Position numbers and translations under genes: made by a program
Assembly (NCBI RefSeq): GCF_013396335.1
Contig: NZ_JABWSY010000028.1
Span: forward strand, 1 to 51,282
DNA from: Bacillus sp. EB106-08-02-XG196
Lineage (GTDB): Bacteria > Bacillota > Bacilli > Bacillales > Cytobacillaceae
Length of the DNA stretch: 51,282 nt
Direction: 5' to 3'
Notes under the pieces: model-generated
What the model saw: the letters and a program-made list of their open reading frames with translations, nothing else
Databases searched by the model: none
Told to the model about the DNA's origin: nothing
Shown here: positions 33,145 through 42,139 of the stretch, piece by piece
How the letters are laid out: each line of letters starts with the position of its first letter
How positions within the stretch are numbered: position 1 is the stretch's first letter

Positions 33145-33218
33145 TAGCGGCGGAGGGGATCGAACCCCCGACCTTACGGGTATGAACCGTACGCTCTAGC
33201 CAGCTGAGCTACACCGCC
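33145..33218 (-). tRNA. tRNA-Met (CAU), elongator type
   Basis: A complete cloverleaf on the minus strand: acceptor GGCGGTG, D-arm GCTCAGCTGGCTAGAGC, anticodon CAT at 33184-33182, T-arm GGGGGTTCGATCCCCTC, discriminator A. CCA is not encoded. The acceptor lacks initiator features (initiators start CGCGGG), so it is the elongator. It is transcribed against its neighbours and has its own terminator. Confidence 0.96.
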
Positions 33219-33397
33219 AAGTATTTAAGACACAAGTTATATAATACATAGGATAAAACAAGGTGTCAATGAATTTTTATTTAAATGGAAATACCTATTT
33301 AATTGCTCCAATATTCCGACATCATTTCAATTTGTCAACATTAATTGAATAAATATAGTGGAAACCGTCGAACGAAACTTTGCATACGTTCACTAAT

Positions 33398-33430
33398 CTG
33401 ACAAAATTTTGAATCTATTAATTCTATAAT
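33398..33430 (+). promoter_or_regulatory. Spo0A-type spoIIE promoter with a 21-bp spacer
   Basis: CTGACA (33398-33403), 21 bases, TATAAT (33425-33430). The over-long spacer is the signature of the Spo0A-activated sigma-A promoters of spoIIE and spoIIG. A Spo0A-like CGTCGAA is at 33366-33372. Confidence 0.8.
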
Positions 33431-33465
33431 AGTCTTTAACAAGAATTAGTAGAGGAGTGTGAGTT

Positions 33466-35946
33466 ATGGAAAAGCTAGAACGGAGTTTACTAGAACCGGT
33501 CGGAGAGGTTAACTTTAAATCCTCTAAATGGTCTTGGGACAGCGTCTTGAAAAAATTCCAGTTAAAAATTGAATCATTCTTCCTTGTAAAAGGTTACCTT
33601 TTACTTATAGTAGGTTTCTTACTAGGAAGAGCTTTGATATTGTCCACGCTTGCGCCCTTTAGTCTGCCGTTTTTCGCAGCAGTCTTTCTGATAAAAAGAG
33701 ATCGGTCTCCACTTGCCTTAGTAGGGTTGGTTGCGGGTGCTGCAACTGTCTCCTTAAAGAATGCCGCTTTTACCTTTTTGGTGTCCATCCTTTTTCTAAT
33801 CATTTACCGAATTAGTGAAAGATGGATTAAGAATGAGATGAGAATGATTCCCTTTTTTGTGGCCATTATTTTAGGAACAGGAAAATTAGCCGAAGCTTTT
33901 ATTATCTCTAAGCAGCTTGCATTATATGACGCTATGATGGTTGGAGTTCAGGCTAGTCTTGCCTTTATCCTAACGCTTATCTTTTTACAGAGCATCCCCT
34001 TATTAATTTTAAATAAGCGCAGGCAGTTGTTAAAAACAGAGGAGATTGTTTGCTTAATTATTATGCTTGCTTCTATTATGACAGGAACCATCGGCTGGAA
34101 GATTTACGATTTATCACTTGAGCATATTCTGTCACGCTACCTTGTTTTAGTATTTTCTTTTATTGCCGGAGCAACGGTTGGTTCGACGGTTGGGGTCGTT
34201 ACCGGTTTAATCTTTAGCCTTGCAAGTGTTTCAAGTTTCTATCACATGAGTTTACTTGCCTTTTCAGGGGTATTAGGCGGCTTGTTAAAAGAAGGAAAAA
34301 AAATAGGGGTTGCAATTGGCTTGTTTATTTCAACACTCTTAATTGGAATGTATGGTCAGGAGGGCGGTACCGGTTCCTTGACCATTACACTTTTGGAGTC
34401 CGGAGCAGCTATTTTACTTTTCCTATTAACGCCCCAGATATTTACCTCTAAGCTCGCCAAATATATACCAGGTACCCCAGAATACACAACCGAACAACAA
34501 AAATATATGAGGAAAATGCGTGATGTGACAGCACAGCGGGTTGCTCAGTTCTCTAATGTCTTCCATGCACTTTCAAAAAGTTTTTCACAAATGGAAGTAA
34601 AGCCTAGTGTTGACGAAGATGCACGTGAAATGGATTTTTTTATGAGTCATGTAACGGAAAAAACATGTAACACCTGCTTTAAGAAGGAGCAGTGTTGGGC
34701 GAAGAATTTTAATACCACTTATGGATACTTGGAAGAAATTATTCATGAAATGGACCAAAATGATGGCGTCATTTCACCCAAATTATCTCGTGAGTGGGAT
34801 AAGCACTGTACTCGGTCAAAAAGAGTGTATGAAGCAGTCGGGCAAGAGTTGACCTTTTACCAAGCAAACCAAAAGTTAAAGAAACAGGTTCAGGAAAGTA
34901 GAAAGCTTGTTGCCGATCAGCTACTAGGAGTGTCAGAGGTAATGGATAACTTCGCAAAGGAGATTCAGCGCGAAAGAGAAAACCATCACAAACAAGAGGA
35001 ACAAATTATGGAGGCGATTCAAGCGTTTGGTGTTCATGTTGAACATGTTGAGATTTATAGTCTAGAGTCGGGAAATGTGGATATCGAAATGTCCGTTCCT
35101 TTCTGTAATGGACATGGTGAGTGTGAGAAATTAATTGCACCTATGCTTTCTGATATCCTCGGTGAGCAGATTATCGTCAGCTCTGAGGAATGCGCCGCAT
35201 ACCCGAACGGTTTCTGCCATGTAATCTTTCGTTCCTCAAAAGCTTATACGGTGGAAACAGGAATGGCTCATGCTGCCATGGATGGTGGTTTTGTATCAGG
35301 TGACAGCTTTTCAACTATGGAATTAGGGCTTGGGAAGTTTGCAATCGCGATAAGTGATGGCATGGGGAATGGGGAAAGAGCTCATTATGAAAGCAAAGAG
35401 ACACTGCAGCTTTTACAAAAAATACTGCAATCCGGAATTGAAGAAAGAGTTGCCATTAAGTCAGTAAATTCAATCCTTTCCCTTCGAACGACAGATGAAA
35501 TTTTTTCGACATTAGACTTAGCCATGATTGACCTGCAAAATGCTTCAGCGAAGTTCTTAAAAATTGGCTCCACTCCTAGTTTTATAAAAAGGGGAAATAA
35601 GGTAATAAAAATCCAAGCTAGTAATCTGCCAATTGGTATACTAGAGGAATTTGAAGTAGATGTGGTTAGTGAGCAATTAAAGGCAGGCGATTTGCTCATT
35701 ATGATGAGTGATGGAATATTTGAGGGTCCTAAACATGTAGAAAACTACGACTTATGGATGAAACGAAAAATACAAGAATTACAAACAAATGACCCACAGG
35801 AAATTTCTGACTTAATACTAGAAGAAGTAATTCGCTCTCGGGATAACTTAATTGGAGATGATATGACTATTGCAGTGGCAAAAATTAAACACAATACACC
35901 TAAATGGGCTAGTATTCCTGTTACGAAAATGAAGAAACAAGCGTAA
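33466..35946 (+). CDS. spoIIE: Stage II sporulation phosphatase SpoIIE
   Basis: 826-residue membrane protein. Roughly ten transmembrane spans (about 45-330) are followed by a central FtsZ/self-association region with clustered cysteines, then a C-terminal PP2C phosphatase domain (about 590-826) with metal-binding aspartates in AISDGMGNGERA and MMSDGIFEG and GDDMTIAV. It dephosphorylates SpoIIAA to release sigma-F and helps build the polar septum. AGGAG is nine bases before ATG 33466. Its promoter is Spo0A-type. Confidence 0.97.
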   Translation: MEKLERSLLEPVGEVNFKSSKWSWDSVLKKFQLKIESFFLVKGYLLLIVGFLLGRALILSTLAPFSLPFFAAVFLIKRDRSPLALVGLVAGAATVSLKNAAFTFLVSILFLIIYRISERWIKNEMRMIPFFVAIILGTGKLAEAFIISKQLALYDAMMVGVQASLAFILTLIFLQSIPLLILNKRRQLLKTEEIVCLIIMLASIMTGTIGWKIYDLSLEHILSRYLVLVFSFIAGATVGSTVGVVTGLIFSLASVSSFYHMSLLAFSGVLGGLLKEGKKIGVAIGLFISTLLIGMYGQEGGTGSLTITLLESGAAILLFLLTPQIFTSKLAKYIPGTPEYTTEQQKYMRKMRDVTAQRVAQFSNVFHALSKSFSQMEVKPSVDEDAREMDFFMSHVTEKTCNTCFKKEQCWAKNFNTTYGYLEEIIHEMDQNDGVISPKLSREWDKHCTRSKRVYEAVGQELTFYQANQKLKKQVQESRKLVADQLLGVSEVMDNFAKEIQRERENHHKQEEQIMEAIQAFGVHVEHVEIYSLESGNVDIEMSVPFCNGHGECEKLIAPMLSDILGEQIIVSSEECAAYPNGFCHVIFRSSKAYTVETGMAHAAMDGGFVSGDSFSTMELGLGKFAIAISDGMGNGERAHYESKETLQLLQKILQSGIEERVAIKSVNSILSLRTTDEIFSTLDLAMIDLQNASAKFLKIGSTPSFIKRGNKVIKIQASNLPIGILEEFEVDVVSEQLKAGDLLIMMSDGIFEGPKHVENYDLWMKRKIQELQTNDPQEISDLILEEVIRSRDNLIGDDMTIAVAKIKHNTPKWASIPVTKMKKQA

Positions 35947-36041
35947 TCAATTATTTTATGCTGTTTATCCTTTGATTATGTATAAATCCCCTCCACCGTG
36001 TCGAAAATGAAAGTAACTCGAAAAGTGGAGGGAGAATGAGT

Positions 36042-36779
36042 ATGTATACAGGAAAAATTCGTCAGATTCTATTAATAACGGACGGCTGTTCAAATCAAGG
36101 GGAAGATCCTATTGCGATGGCGGCGCTCGCAAAAGAACAAGGTATTTCCGTAAATGTTATCGGTGTTATGGAGCAGGATGTAATTGATGAAAAGGGAATG
36201 ACGGAAATTGAAGGAATAGCCATGTCTGGCGGTGGAGTCAGTCAAATCGTTTATGCTCAAGCCCTCTCACAAACGGTCCAAATGGTTACAAGGAAAGCAA
36301 TGACCCAGACAATCCAAGGTGTAGTAAACCGGGAATTACAGCAAATTCTTGGCCGCTCACAGACCATTGAAGATCTTCCTCCTGAGAAAAGAGGAGAAGT
36401 AATGGAAGTGGTCGATGAACTTGGAGAAACTGTCGAATTAGAGGTGTTGATTCTTGTCGATACTAGCGCAAGTATGAAACACAAGCTTCCTACCGTAAAA
36501 GAGGCTCTACTTGACCTTTCATTAAGCTTGAACGCACGTACAGGTGATAATCAGTTTGCAGTTTTTGTATTTCCCGGGAAAAAGAATGATGTCGAAAAAA
36601 TTCTAGACTGGACTCCAAAGCTACAATCTTTGACAAGTATCTTCTCCCAGCTTACTACTGGAGGAATTACTCCAACAGGTCCTGCAATTCGTACAGCACT
36701 AACTTCATTTAATTCAAAACGTTCATTAAGGAGTCTTTTGACCGGTGATGATGAATCATTCATTGAAGAGTCGATGTAA
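36042..36779 (+). CDS. yabS: von Willebrand factor A-domain protein YabS
   Basis: 245-residue protein of unknown function found beside spoIIE in Bacillaceae. The C-terminal half has a vWA MIDAS motif (ILVDTSASM) with downstream TPTGPA. The N-terminal part (ILLITDGCSNQGEDP) resembles the second half of another vWA fold, so the protein looks like a permuted or double vWA module. ATG 36042 is seven bases from GAGGGAG; ATG 36036 is the alternative. Its ribosome site lies in an 8-bp inverted repeat. It overlaps yabT. Confidence 0.85.
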   Translation: MYTGKIRQILLITDGCSNQGEDPIAMAALAKEQGISVNVIGVMEQDVIDEKGMTEIEGIAMSGGGVSQIVYAQALSQTVQMVTRKAMTQTIQGVVNRELQQILGRSQTIEDLPPEKRGEVMEVVDELGETVELEVLILVDTSASMKHKLPTVKEALLDLSLSLNARTGDNQFAVFVFPGKKNDVEKILDWTPKLQSLTSIFSQLTTGGITPTGPAIRTALTSFNSKRSLRSLLTGDDESFIEESM

Positions 36780-37758
36780 GGTATCACCTGGCACTATAAT
36801 CACTGGAAAGTGGCATTCAAACAAATATACAGTTCTAAAGGAACTCGGATTTGGAGCAAACGGCATCGTCTACCTTGCAAAGTTTAAGAATACGCAAGTA
36901 GCGTTAAAGATGAGTGATAACGGGATGTCTATTACCTCTGAGGTAAATGTATTAAGGTCGTTTGCGAAGGTCCAAGGGTCAACCCTCGGACCTTCTTTGC
37001 TTGATGTAGATGATTGGAATAGTAACCGAGGGCAGATTTCATTCTATGCCATGGAATATATTCAAGGACCAGATTTGCTGACCTTTCTTCAAAGAAAAGG
37101 CAAATCTTGGACAAATGTTCTCTTGCTGCAATTGTTAAATGACTTAAATAAATTGCATGAAAATGGCTGGGTATTTGGGGATTTAAAGCCAGAAAACCTA
37201 ATTGTTACTGGGCAAACCCCTAGAATTAGGTGCATTGATGTCGGTGGAACAACACTTCAAGGAAGAGCCATTAAGGAGTTTACTGAGTTTTATGATAGAG
37301 GGTACTGGGGATTGGGAACAAGAAAAGCCGATCACGCTTATGATTTATTTGCTGTCGCAATGATTATGATTAATACTGCCTACCCAAAACGTTTTAATAA
37401 AACAACGGGTGGAATTTCCCAGCTGAGAGAAGCCATTCGAAAACAGAAGGACCTGCTTCCACTAGAAAAAGTCATTGTAAAAGCACTTCATGGACAATAC
37501 TCGAATGCACTCCAAATGAGAACAGAGTTATTATCACTGGTAATGGATAACAAAAATATTCATCCTGGAGCTAAAAAACCAGTGACTAGTACCACTAGTA
37601 CCCATCAAAAACAAAAGGTAAACCAGCCAGTAAGCCATCCTAAAAGCAGGCAGACTTACCGAAGAAAGAAGAAAAAAAGCCGCTGGTTCGAAACCATCAG
37701 TATTACAATTTTCATTGCACTTTTATACTTATTGTATATTTTTCAAAAACTTTTATAA
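36748..37758 (+). CDS. yabT: Sporulation Ser/Thr protein kinase YabT
   Basis: 336-residue Hanks-type kinase: glycine loop LGFGANGIVYLAKF, catalytic loop FGDLKPEN, and DVG in place of DFG. A basic Lys/Arg-rich juxtamembrane region (about 280-310, RRKKKKSR) and a C-terminal transmembrane anchor follow. In B. subtilis YabT is DNA-activated and phosphorylates RecA and AbrB during sporulation. The start is uncertain: GTG 36745, ATG 36748 or ATG 36751, with AAGGAG rather far upstream; it overlaps yabS by about 30 bases. abrB lies in the same window. Confidence 0.88.
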   Translation: MMNHSLKSRCKVSPGTIITGKWHSNKYTVLKELGFGANGIVYLAKFKNTQVALKMSDNGMSITSEVNVLRSFAKVQGSTLGPSLLDVDDWNSNRGQISFYAMEYIQGPDLLTFLQRKGKSWTNVLLLQLLNDLNKLHENGWVFGDLKPENLIVTGQTPRIRCIDVGGTTLQGRAIKEFTEFYDRGYWGLGTRKADHAYDLFAVAMIMINTAYPKRFNKTTGGISQLREAIRKQKDLLPLEKVIVKALHGQYSNALQMRTELLSLVMDNKNIHPGAKKPVTSTTSTHQKQKVNQPVSHPKSRQTYRRKKKKSRWFETISITIFIALLYLLYIFQKLL

Positions 37759-37805
37759 ATTTTTGAAACCAAAGGTTCAACATTTCGTATAAAAGGGAAG
37801 GAAAA

Positions 37806-37835
37806 AAAGACCTAATCAATTAGGTCTTTGTTTTT
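37806..37835 (+). terminator. yabT terminator
   Basis: Perfect 10-bp stem AAAGACCTAA/TTAGGTCTTT, TCAA loop, GTTTTTG tail. Confidence 0.85.
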
Positions 37836-37913
37836 GATACTTTTGTCATTAAAGTGGTAAGCTAGTGATATTCAAAATAATTTTCAAAGAATCTTTATAA
37901 GGAAGAATGCAAA

Positions 37914-39302
37914 ATGTTAGAAGAAAAAGTAGCTGCCTTTTTAGATCGCCTTTCATTTCAAATAGAAAATAAAAAGTTGGTGGTTGGAGTTTCTGGCGGC
38001 CCAGATTCATTGGCATTGCTTCATTTCCTTTGGATGCAAAAGGAAAGGAAAAACCTTTCCATTGTAGCGGCACACGTAGATCATATGTTCCGTGGTCAAG
38101 AATCATTTGAAGATGCTTTATTCGTGAAAGATTATTGTGAACAAAAGGAAATCCCTTTTGAAATGGCACGAATAAATGTTCCTGAAATCATTCAGAGAAC
38201 AAAGAAAAACTCGCAACTGGCATCAAGGCAGGCAAGATATGAGTTTTTTGAAGGAATAATGGAAAAATATGATTATGACTTTTTAGCCGTGGGTCACCAT
38301 GGTGACGACCAAGTTGAGACAATTTTAATGCGATTGACTAGGGGGAGTTCTGGTGCTGCGAGAGCAGGGATTCCGTTCACGAGACCCTTTGGGAATGGAT
38401 TTATTATTCGCCCTTTCCTATCTTTAACGAAGACGGAGCTTGCAGAATATTGTCAGCAGCAAAATTTAGTACCTAGAATAGACCCAAGTAATAAAAAAAG
38501 TATTTATAGCAGGAATCGTTTTAGAAATGAAGTTCTACCCTTTTTAAAAGTAGAAAATCAAAATGTCCATGAACATTTTCAGCGGTTTAGTGAAGATGTT
38601 CAGAATGATGAAATACTTCTTCAGGAATTAACTGTCCAAAGAATGAATAAAGTAATGAAAATGGGAGATGGAAATAAAATTACCATTGACATTATCCCTT
38701 TTCTAGAAATGCCAATTCCTTTACAAAGAAGAGGTATTCAACTAATATTAAACTATCTTTACAAAGTAATACCTGTGTCACTTTCTGCTTTACATATTGA
38801 TGATATTCTATCTTTAATTCGAAATCGCCATCCTTCTGGAGCACTTGACCTTCCCAATGGATTAAAAGTGATTCGTTCGTATTCACAGCTTTCCTTCCAA
38901 TTTGATGTGAAAGCGAGTACACCTTATTCCTTTGAATTATCAGGACCTGGTGTGATTAAATTACCTAATGGGGCAAGTATTAGAATGGATGTAATGGATG
39001 ATAAAGAAAACATTGAAACAAAAGGATTTTATGCACTATTTCCTGCTGACAAGATTAAGCTGCCCATCGAGATTCGAAACAGAAAAATAGGGGACCGCAT
39101 GAACCCGAAAGGAATGACTGGAACTAAAAAACTAAAAGATATTTTTATCGATAGTAAAGTTCCTATTCAGGATCGAGATTCATGGCCTGTTATAACGGAT
39201 AAAAATGGGTGGATTCTATGGCTTCCTGGATTGAAAAAATCGGCCATCGAAGGCATTAATGATTCAACAAGTCAGTATATACTACTCACATATAATAAGT
39301 AA
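37914..39302 (+). CDS. tilS: tRNA(Ile)-lysidine synthetase
   Basis: 462-residue N-type ATP pyrophosphatase that converts C34 of tRNA-Ile(CAU) to lysidine so it reads AUA. The PP-loop SGGPDS is at residues 27-32. The HHGDDQVETILMRLTRG segment, an N-terminal catalytic domain and a C-terminal TilS domain (RNRKIGDRMNPKG, KKLKDIFID) are present. AAGGAAG precedes ATG 37914. It heads tilS-hprT-ftsH. Confidence 0.95.
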   Translation: MLEEKVAAFLDRLSFQIENKKLVVGVSGGPDSLALLHFLWMQKERKNLSIVAAHVDHMFRGQESFEDALFVKDYCEQKEIPFEMARINVPEIIQRTKKNSQLASRQARYEFFEGIMEKYDYDFLAVGHHGDDQVETILMRLTRGSSGAARAGIPFTRPFGNGFIIRPFLSLTKTELAEYCQQQNLVPRIDPSNKKSIYSRNRFRNEVLPFLKVENQNVHEHFQRFSEDVQNDEILLQELTVQRMNKVMKMGDGNKITIDIIPFLEMPIPLQRRGIQLILNYLYKVIPVSLSALHIDDILSLIRNRHPSGALDLPNGLKVIRSYSQLSFQFDVKASTPYSFELSGPGVIKLPNGASIRMDVMDDKENIETKGFYALFPADKIKLPIEIRNRKIGDRMNPKGMTGTKKLKDIFIDSKVPIQDRDSWPVITDKNGWILWLPGLKKSAIEGINDSTSQYILLTYNK

Positions 39303-39325
39303 TGATCTTCTAGGAGGCACAATTT

Positions 39326-39874
39326 ATGATGAATCAGGATATTGAAAAGGTGTTAGTTTCTGAAGAAGAAATTCAGGAAAAAATTAAGGTATTAGCGGCT
39401 GAATTAACGGAGGAATATAAAAACACTGTTCCTCTTGCTATCTGTGTTCTAAAGGGTGCAATGCCATTTATGGCTGATTTACTAAAACGAATGGATTGTT
39501 ATCTAGAAATGGATTTTATGGATGTTTCAAGCTATGGTTCTGGTTTGGTTTCTTCTGGAGAAGTGAAAATCCTAAAGGATTTAGATACTTCAGTAGAGGG
39601 AAGAGACATCTTACTTATTGAGGATATCATCGATAGCGGCTTAACATTAAGTTATCTCGTTGATTTATTCCGATACCGAAAGGCAAAATCAATCAAAATT
39701 GTTACCCTGCTTGACAAACCAACAGGAAGGAAGAGTGCAATAAAAGCAGATTATGTAGGTTTTATTGTTCCAGATGAATTTGTGGTTGGCTACGGTTTAG
39801 ATTATATCGAAAAATACCGGAATCTTCCATATATTGGTGTTTTAAAACCGGAAGTATATAGCGATAATCTTTAA
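39326..39874 (+). CDS. hprT: Hypoxanthine-guanine phosphoribosyltransferase
   Basis: 182-residue purine salvage enzyme making IMP/GMP from PRPP. PRPP loop LLIEDIIDSGLTL and the base-binding segment FIVPDEFVVGYGLDY are clear. AGGAGG is eight bases before ATG 39326 (a second ATG follows directly). It is conserved next to tilS and ftsH; in related Firmicutes TilS and HprT interact and activate ftsH. Confidence 0.96.
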   Translation: MMNQDIEKVLVSEEEIQEKIKVLAAELTEEYKNTVPLAICVLKGAMPFMADLLKRMDCYLEMDFMDVSSYGSGLVSSGEVKILKDLDTSVEGRDILLIEDIIDSGLTLSYLVDLFRYRKAKSIKIVTLLDKPTGRKSAIKADYVGFIVPDEFVVGYGLDYIEKYRNLPYIGVLKPEVYSDNL

Positions 39875-39962
39875 GTGAAACTAAAAACAGAGTAATTTAA
39901 GAATTGGAATGATTTTCTATGATACTATCTAAAAAAGTTTTTATCGCGGGAGGAGGTAAGAG

Positions 39963-41909
39963 ATGAATCGGATTTTCCGTAATACCATCTTTTATTTATT
40001 GATATTTTTAGTCATAATTGGCGTGGTAAGCTTCTTCAATGGCAGCAATGAACCTACGGATAACATTTCCTACAATGAGTTTGTAGAACATTTAGAAAAC
40101 AATCAAGTGGATTCATTTTCTATGCAGCCTGAACGTGGTGTATTTGAAGTTCGGGGGCAGTTTGAAAAAGGGGTAAAAGACGGTAAGAACTTCTTAACAT
40201 ACGTACCAAACAGTGAGAAAATTCTAGAACGAATTGATGAAGCAGGTTCGAAAGTAGAAGTTATGCCTGCTAAAGAAACTAGTGGATGGGTAACATTCTT
40301 TACCTCCATTATTCCATTTGTGATTATCTTTATCTTATTCTTCTTCTTATTAAATCAAGCTCAAGGCGGCGGAAGCCGTGTCATGAACTTTGGTAAGAGT
40401 AAAGCCAAGCTCTACAATGATGACAAGAAGAAAGCTCGATTTAAGGATGTTGCTGGAGCAGATGAAGAAAAACAAGAATTAGTCGAAGTGGTAGAATTCC
40501 TTAAGGATCCTAGGAAATTTGCGGAACTTGGTGCCCGTATTCCAAAAGGAGTACTTCTTGTAGGTCCTCCAGGTACAGGTAAAACATTACTTGCGCGTGC
40601 CGTAGCAGGTGAAGCTGGTGTTCCTTTCTTCTCTATTAGTGGTTCTGATTTCGTTGAAATGTTCGTTGGGGTCGGTGCATCACGTGTACGTGATTTATTC
40701 GAAAATGCCAAGAAAAATGCTCCATGTATCATTTTTATCGATGAAATTGACGCAGTCGGCCGTCAACGTGGTGCTGGTTTAGGCGGGGGTCACGATGAGC
40801 GTGAGCAAACCTTGAACCAATTACTAGTTGAAATGGATGGATTCGGGGCAAATGAAGGAATTATCATTATTGCTGCTACAAACCGTCCAGATATCCTTGA
40901 CCCTGCGTTATTACGTCCAGGACGTTTTGACCGTCAGATTACCGTTGATCGTCCAGATGTAAATGGCCGTGAAGCAGTCCTTAAAGTGCATGCAAGGAAT
41001 AAACCGCTTGATGAATCAGTTAATTTAAAAAATATCGCTATGCGTACACCAGGTTTTTCTGGAGCAGACCTAGAAAACTTATTAAATGAAGCAGCTTTAG
41101 TTGCTGCTCGTCAGAATAAGAAGAAGGTTGACATGGAAGATATTGATGAAGCAACGGACAGGGTAATTGCGGGTCCTGCTAAAAAGACTCGGGTTATCTC
41201 AAAGAAAGAACGCAATATTGTTGCTTTCCATGAAGGCGGGCATACAGTAATAGGTTTAATCCTTAATGAGGCAGATATGGTTCATAAGGTTACAATCGTA
41301 CCTCGTGGTCAAGCTGGCGGATACGCAGTGATGCTTCCAAGGGAAGATCGTTACTTTATGACGAAGCCTGAATTACTCGATAAAATTGTTGGATTATTGG
41401 GTGGTCGTGTTGCAGAAGAGATTGTCTTTGGTGAGGTAAGTACTGGAGCTCACAATGACTTTCAACGTGCGACAGGAATTGCTCGTAAAATGGTTACTGA
41501 ATTTGGTATGAGTGATAAGCTTGGAGTAGGACAATTCGGTCAGGCTTCAGGCGGTCAGGTATTCTTAGGACGTGACATTCATAATGAGCAAAACTATTCC
41601 GATGCCATTGCCTTTGAAATTGACCTAGAAATTCAACGCATTCTTAAAGAATGTTATGAAAGAGCTAAAACAATTCTTACTGAGAATCGTGATAAACTTG
41701 ACCTGATTGCTAAGACTCTTTTAGAAGTCGAAACGCTTAATGCAGAACAAATCGATTATTTAATTAAAAATGGCCGTATGCCAGAATCTGCTTCTGAACT
41801 AGAAAGTGTGCAAGTTGATACGAAAAAATCAGATGACGTGAAGGTAACGATCAATACGAAGAAGGATGAAGATACAGCCAATCAGCCTTCTGAAACAGAG
41901 GATAAGTAA
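39963..41909 (+). CDS. ftsH: ATP-dependent membrane zinc protease FtsH
   Basis: 648-residue membrane AAA+ metalloprotease. Two transmembrane spans (about 5-25 and 110-132) flank an extracytoplasmic domain. Walker A GPPGTGKT is at 201-208, followed by Walker B FIDEIDA, SRH ATNRPDILDPALLRPGRFD and protease motif HEGGH at 423-427. The acidic C-terminal tail is variable. It degrades regulators and damaged membrane proteins. GGGAGGAGG precedes ATG 39963. Confidence 0.98.
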   Translation: MNRIFRNTIFYLLIFLVIIGVVSFFNGSNEPTDNISYNEFVEHLENNQVDSFSMQPERGVFEVRGQFEKGVKDGKNFLTYVPNSEKILERIDEAGSKVEVMPAKETSGWVTFFTSIIPFVIIFILFFFLLNQAQGGGSRVMNFGKSKAKLYNDDKKKARFKDVAGADEEKQELVEVVEFLKDPRKFAELGARIPKGVLLVGPPGTGKTLLARAVAGEAGVPFFSISGSDFVEMFVGVGASRVRDLFENAKKNAPCIIFIDEIDAVGRQRGAGLGGGHDEREQTLNQLLVEMDGFGANEGIIIIAATNRPDILDPALLRPGRFDRQITVDRPDVNGREAVLKVHARNKPLDESVNLKNIAMRTPGFSGADLENLLNEAALVAARQNKKKVDMEDIDEATDRVIAGPAKKTRVISKKERNIVAFHEGGHTVIGLILNEADMVHKVTIVPRGQAGGYAVMLPREDRYFMTKPELLDKIVGLLGGRVAEEIVFGEVSTGAHNDFQRATGIARKMVTEFGMSDKLGVGQFGQASGGQVFLGRDIHNEQNYSDAIAFEIDLEIQRILKECYERAKTILTENRDKLDLIAKTLLEVETLNAEQIDYLIKNGRMPESASELESVQVDTKKSDDVKVTINTKKDEDTANQPSETEDK

Positions 41910-41917
41910 TGTTTTAA

Positions 41918-41950
41918 AAAGAGTGCTTACAAAAAAGCACTCTTTTTTTT
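41918..41950 (+). terminator. ftsH terminator
   Basis: Perfect 11-bp stem AAAGAGTGCTT/AAGCACTCTTT and a long T run. Confidence 0.9.
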
Positions 41951-41997
41951 TCACGATAAAAGTAATTATGATATGATGTTTGCAGAATAGTTAAAAA

Positions 41998-42107
41998 GGT
42001 TATTTTCGTAAAGATTGTTGTTAAAATCCTAAAGCCGATTTTAACGCGAGACAAACTATTTTGTGCTTGAAATTAAGTTTGCAAGCTCTTTTCTTACAAA
42101 AAGAGCC
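41998..42107 (+). mobile_element. MITE-like intergenic element, copy 3
   Basis: About 110 bp, close to copy 2 in sequence. Left end GGTTATTTTCGTAA mirrors the right end TTACAAAAAGAGCC as an imperfect terminal inverted repeat. The internal stem GTTAAAATC/GATTTTAAC is intact. It sits between a possible -10 (TATGAT, 41972-41977) and the coaX ribosome binding site. Confidence 0.82.
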
Positions 42108-42139
42108 CTAAAGAAAAATCAGAAAAGTGAGTGATTCTG

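Noticed and set aside
33145..33218. Initiator tRNA-fMet
   Set aside because: The anticodon is CAT but the acceptor begins GGCGGTG with a G1-U72 pair, unlike initiator tRNAs, so I call it elongator.
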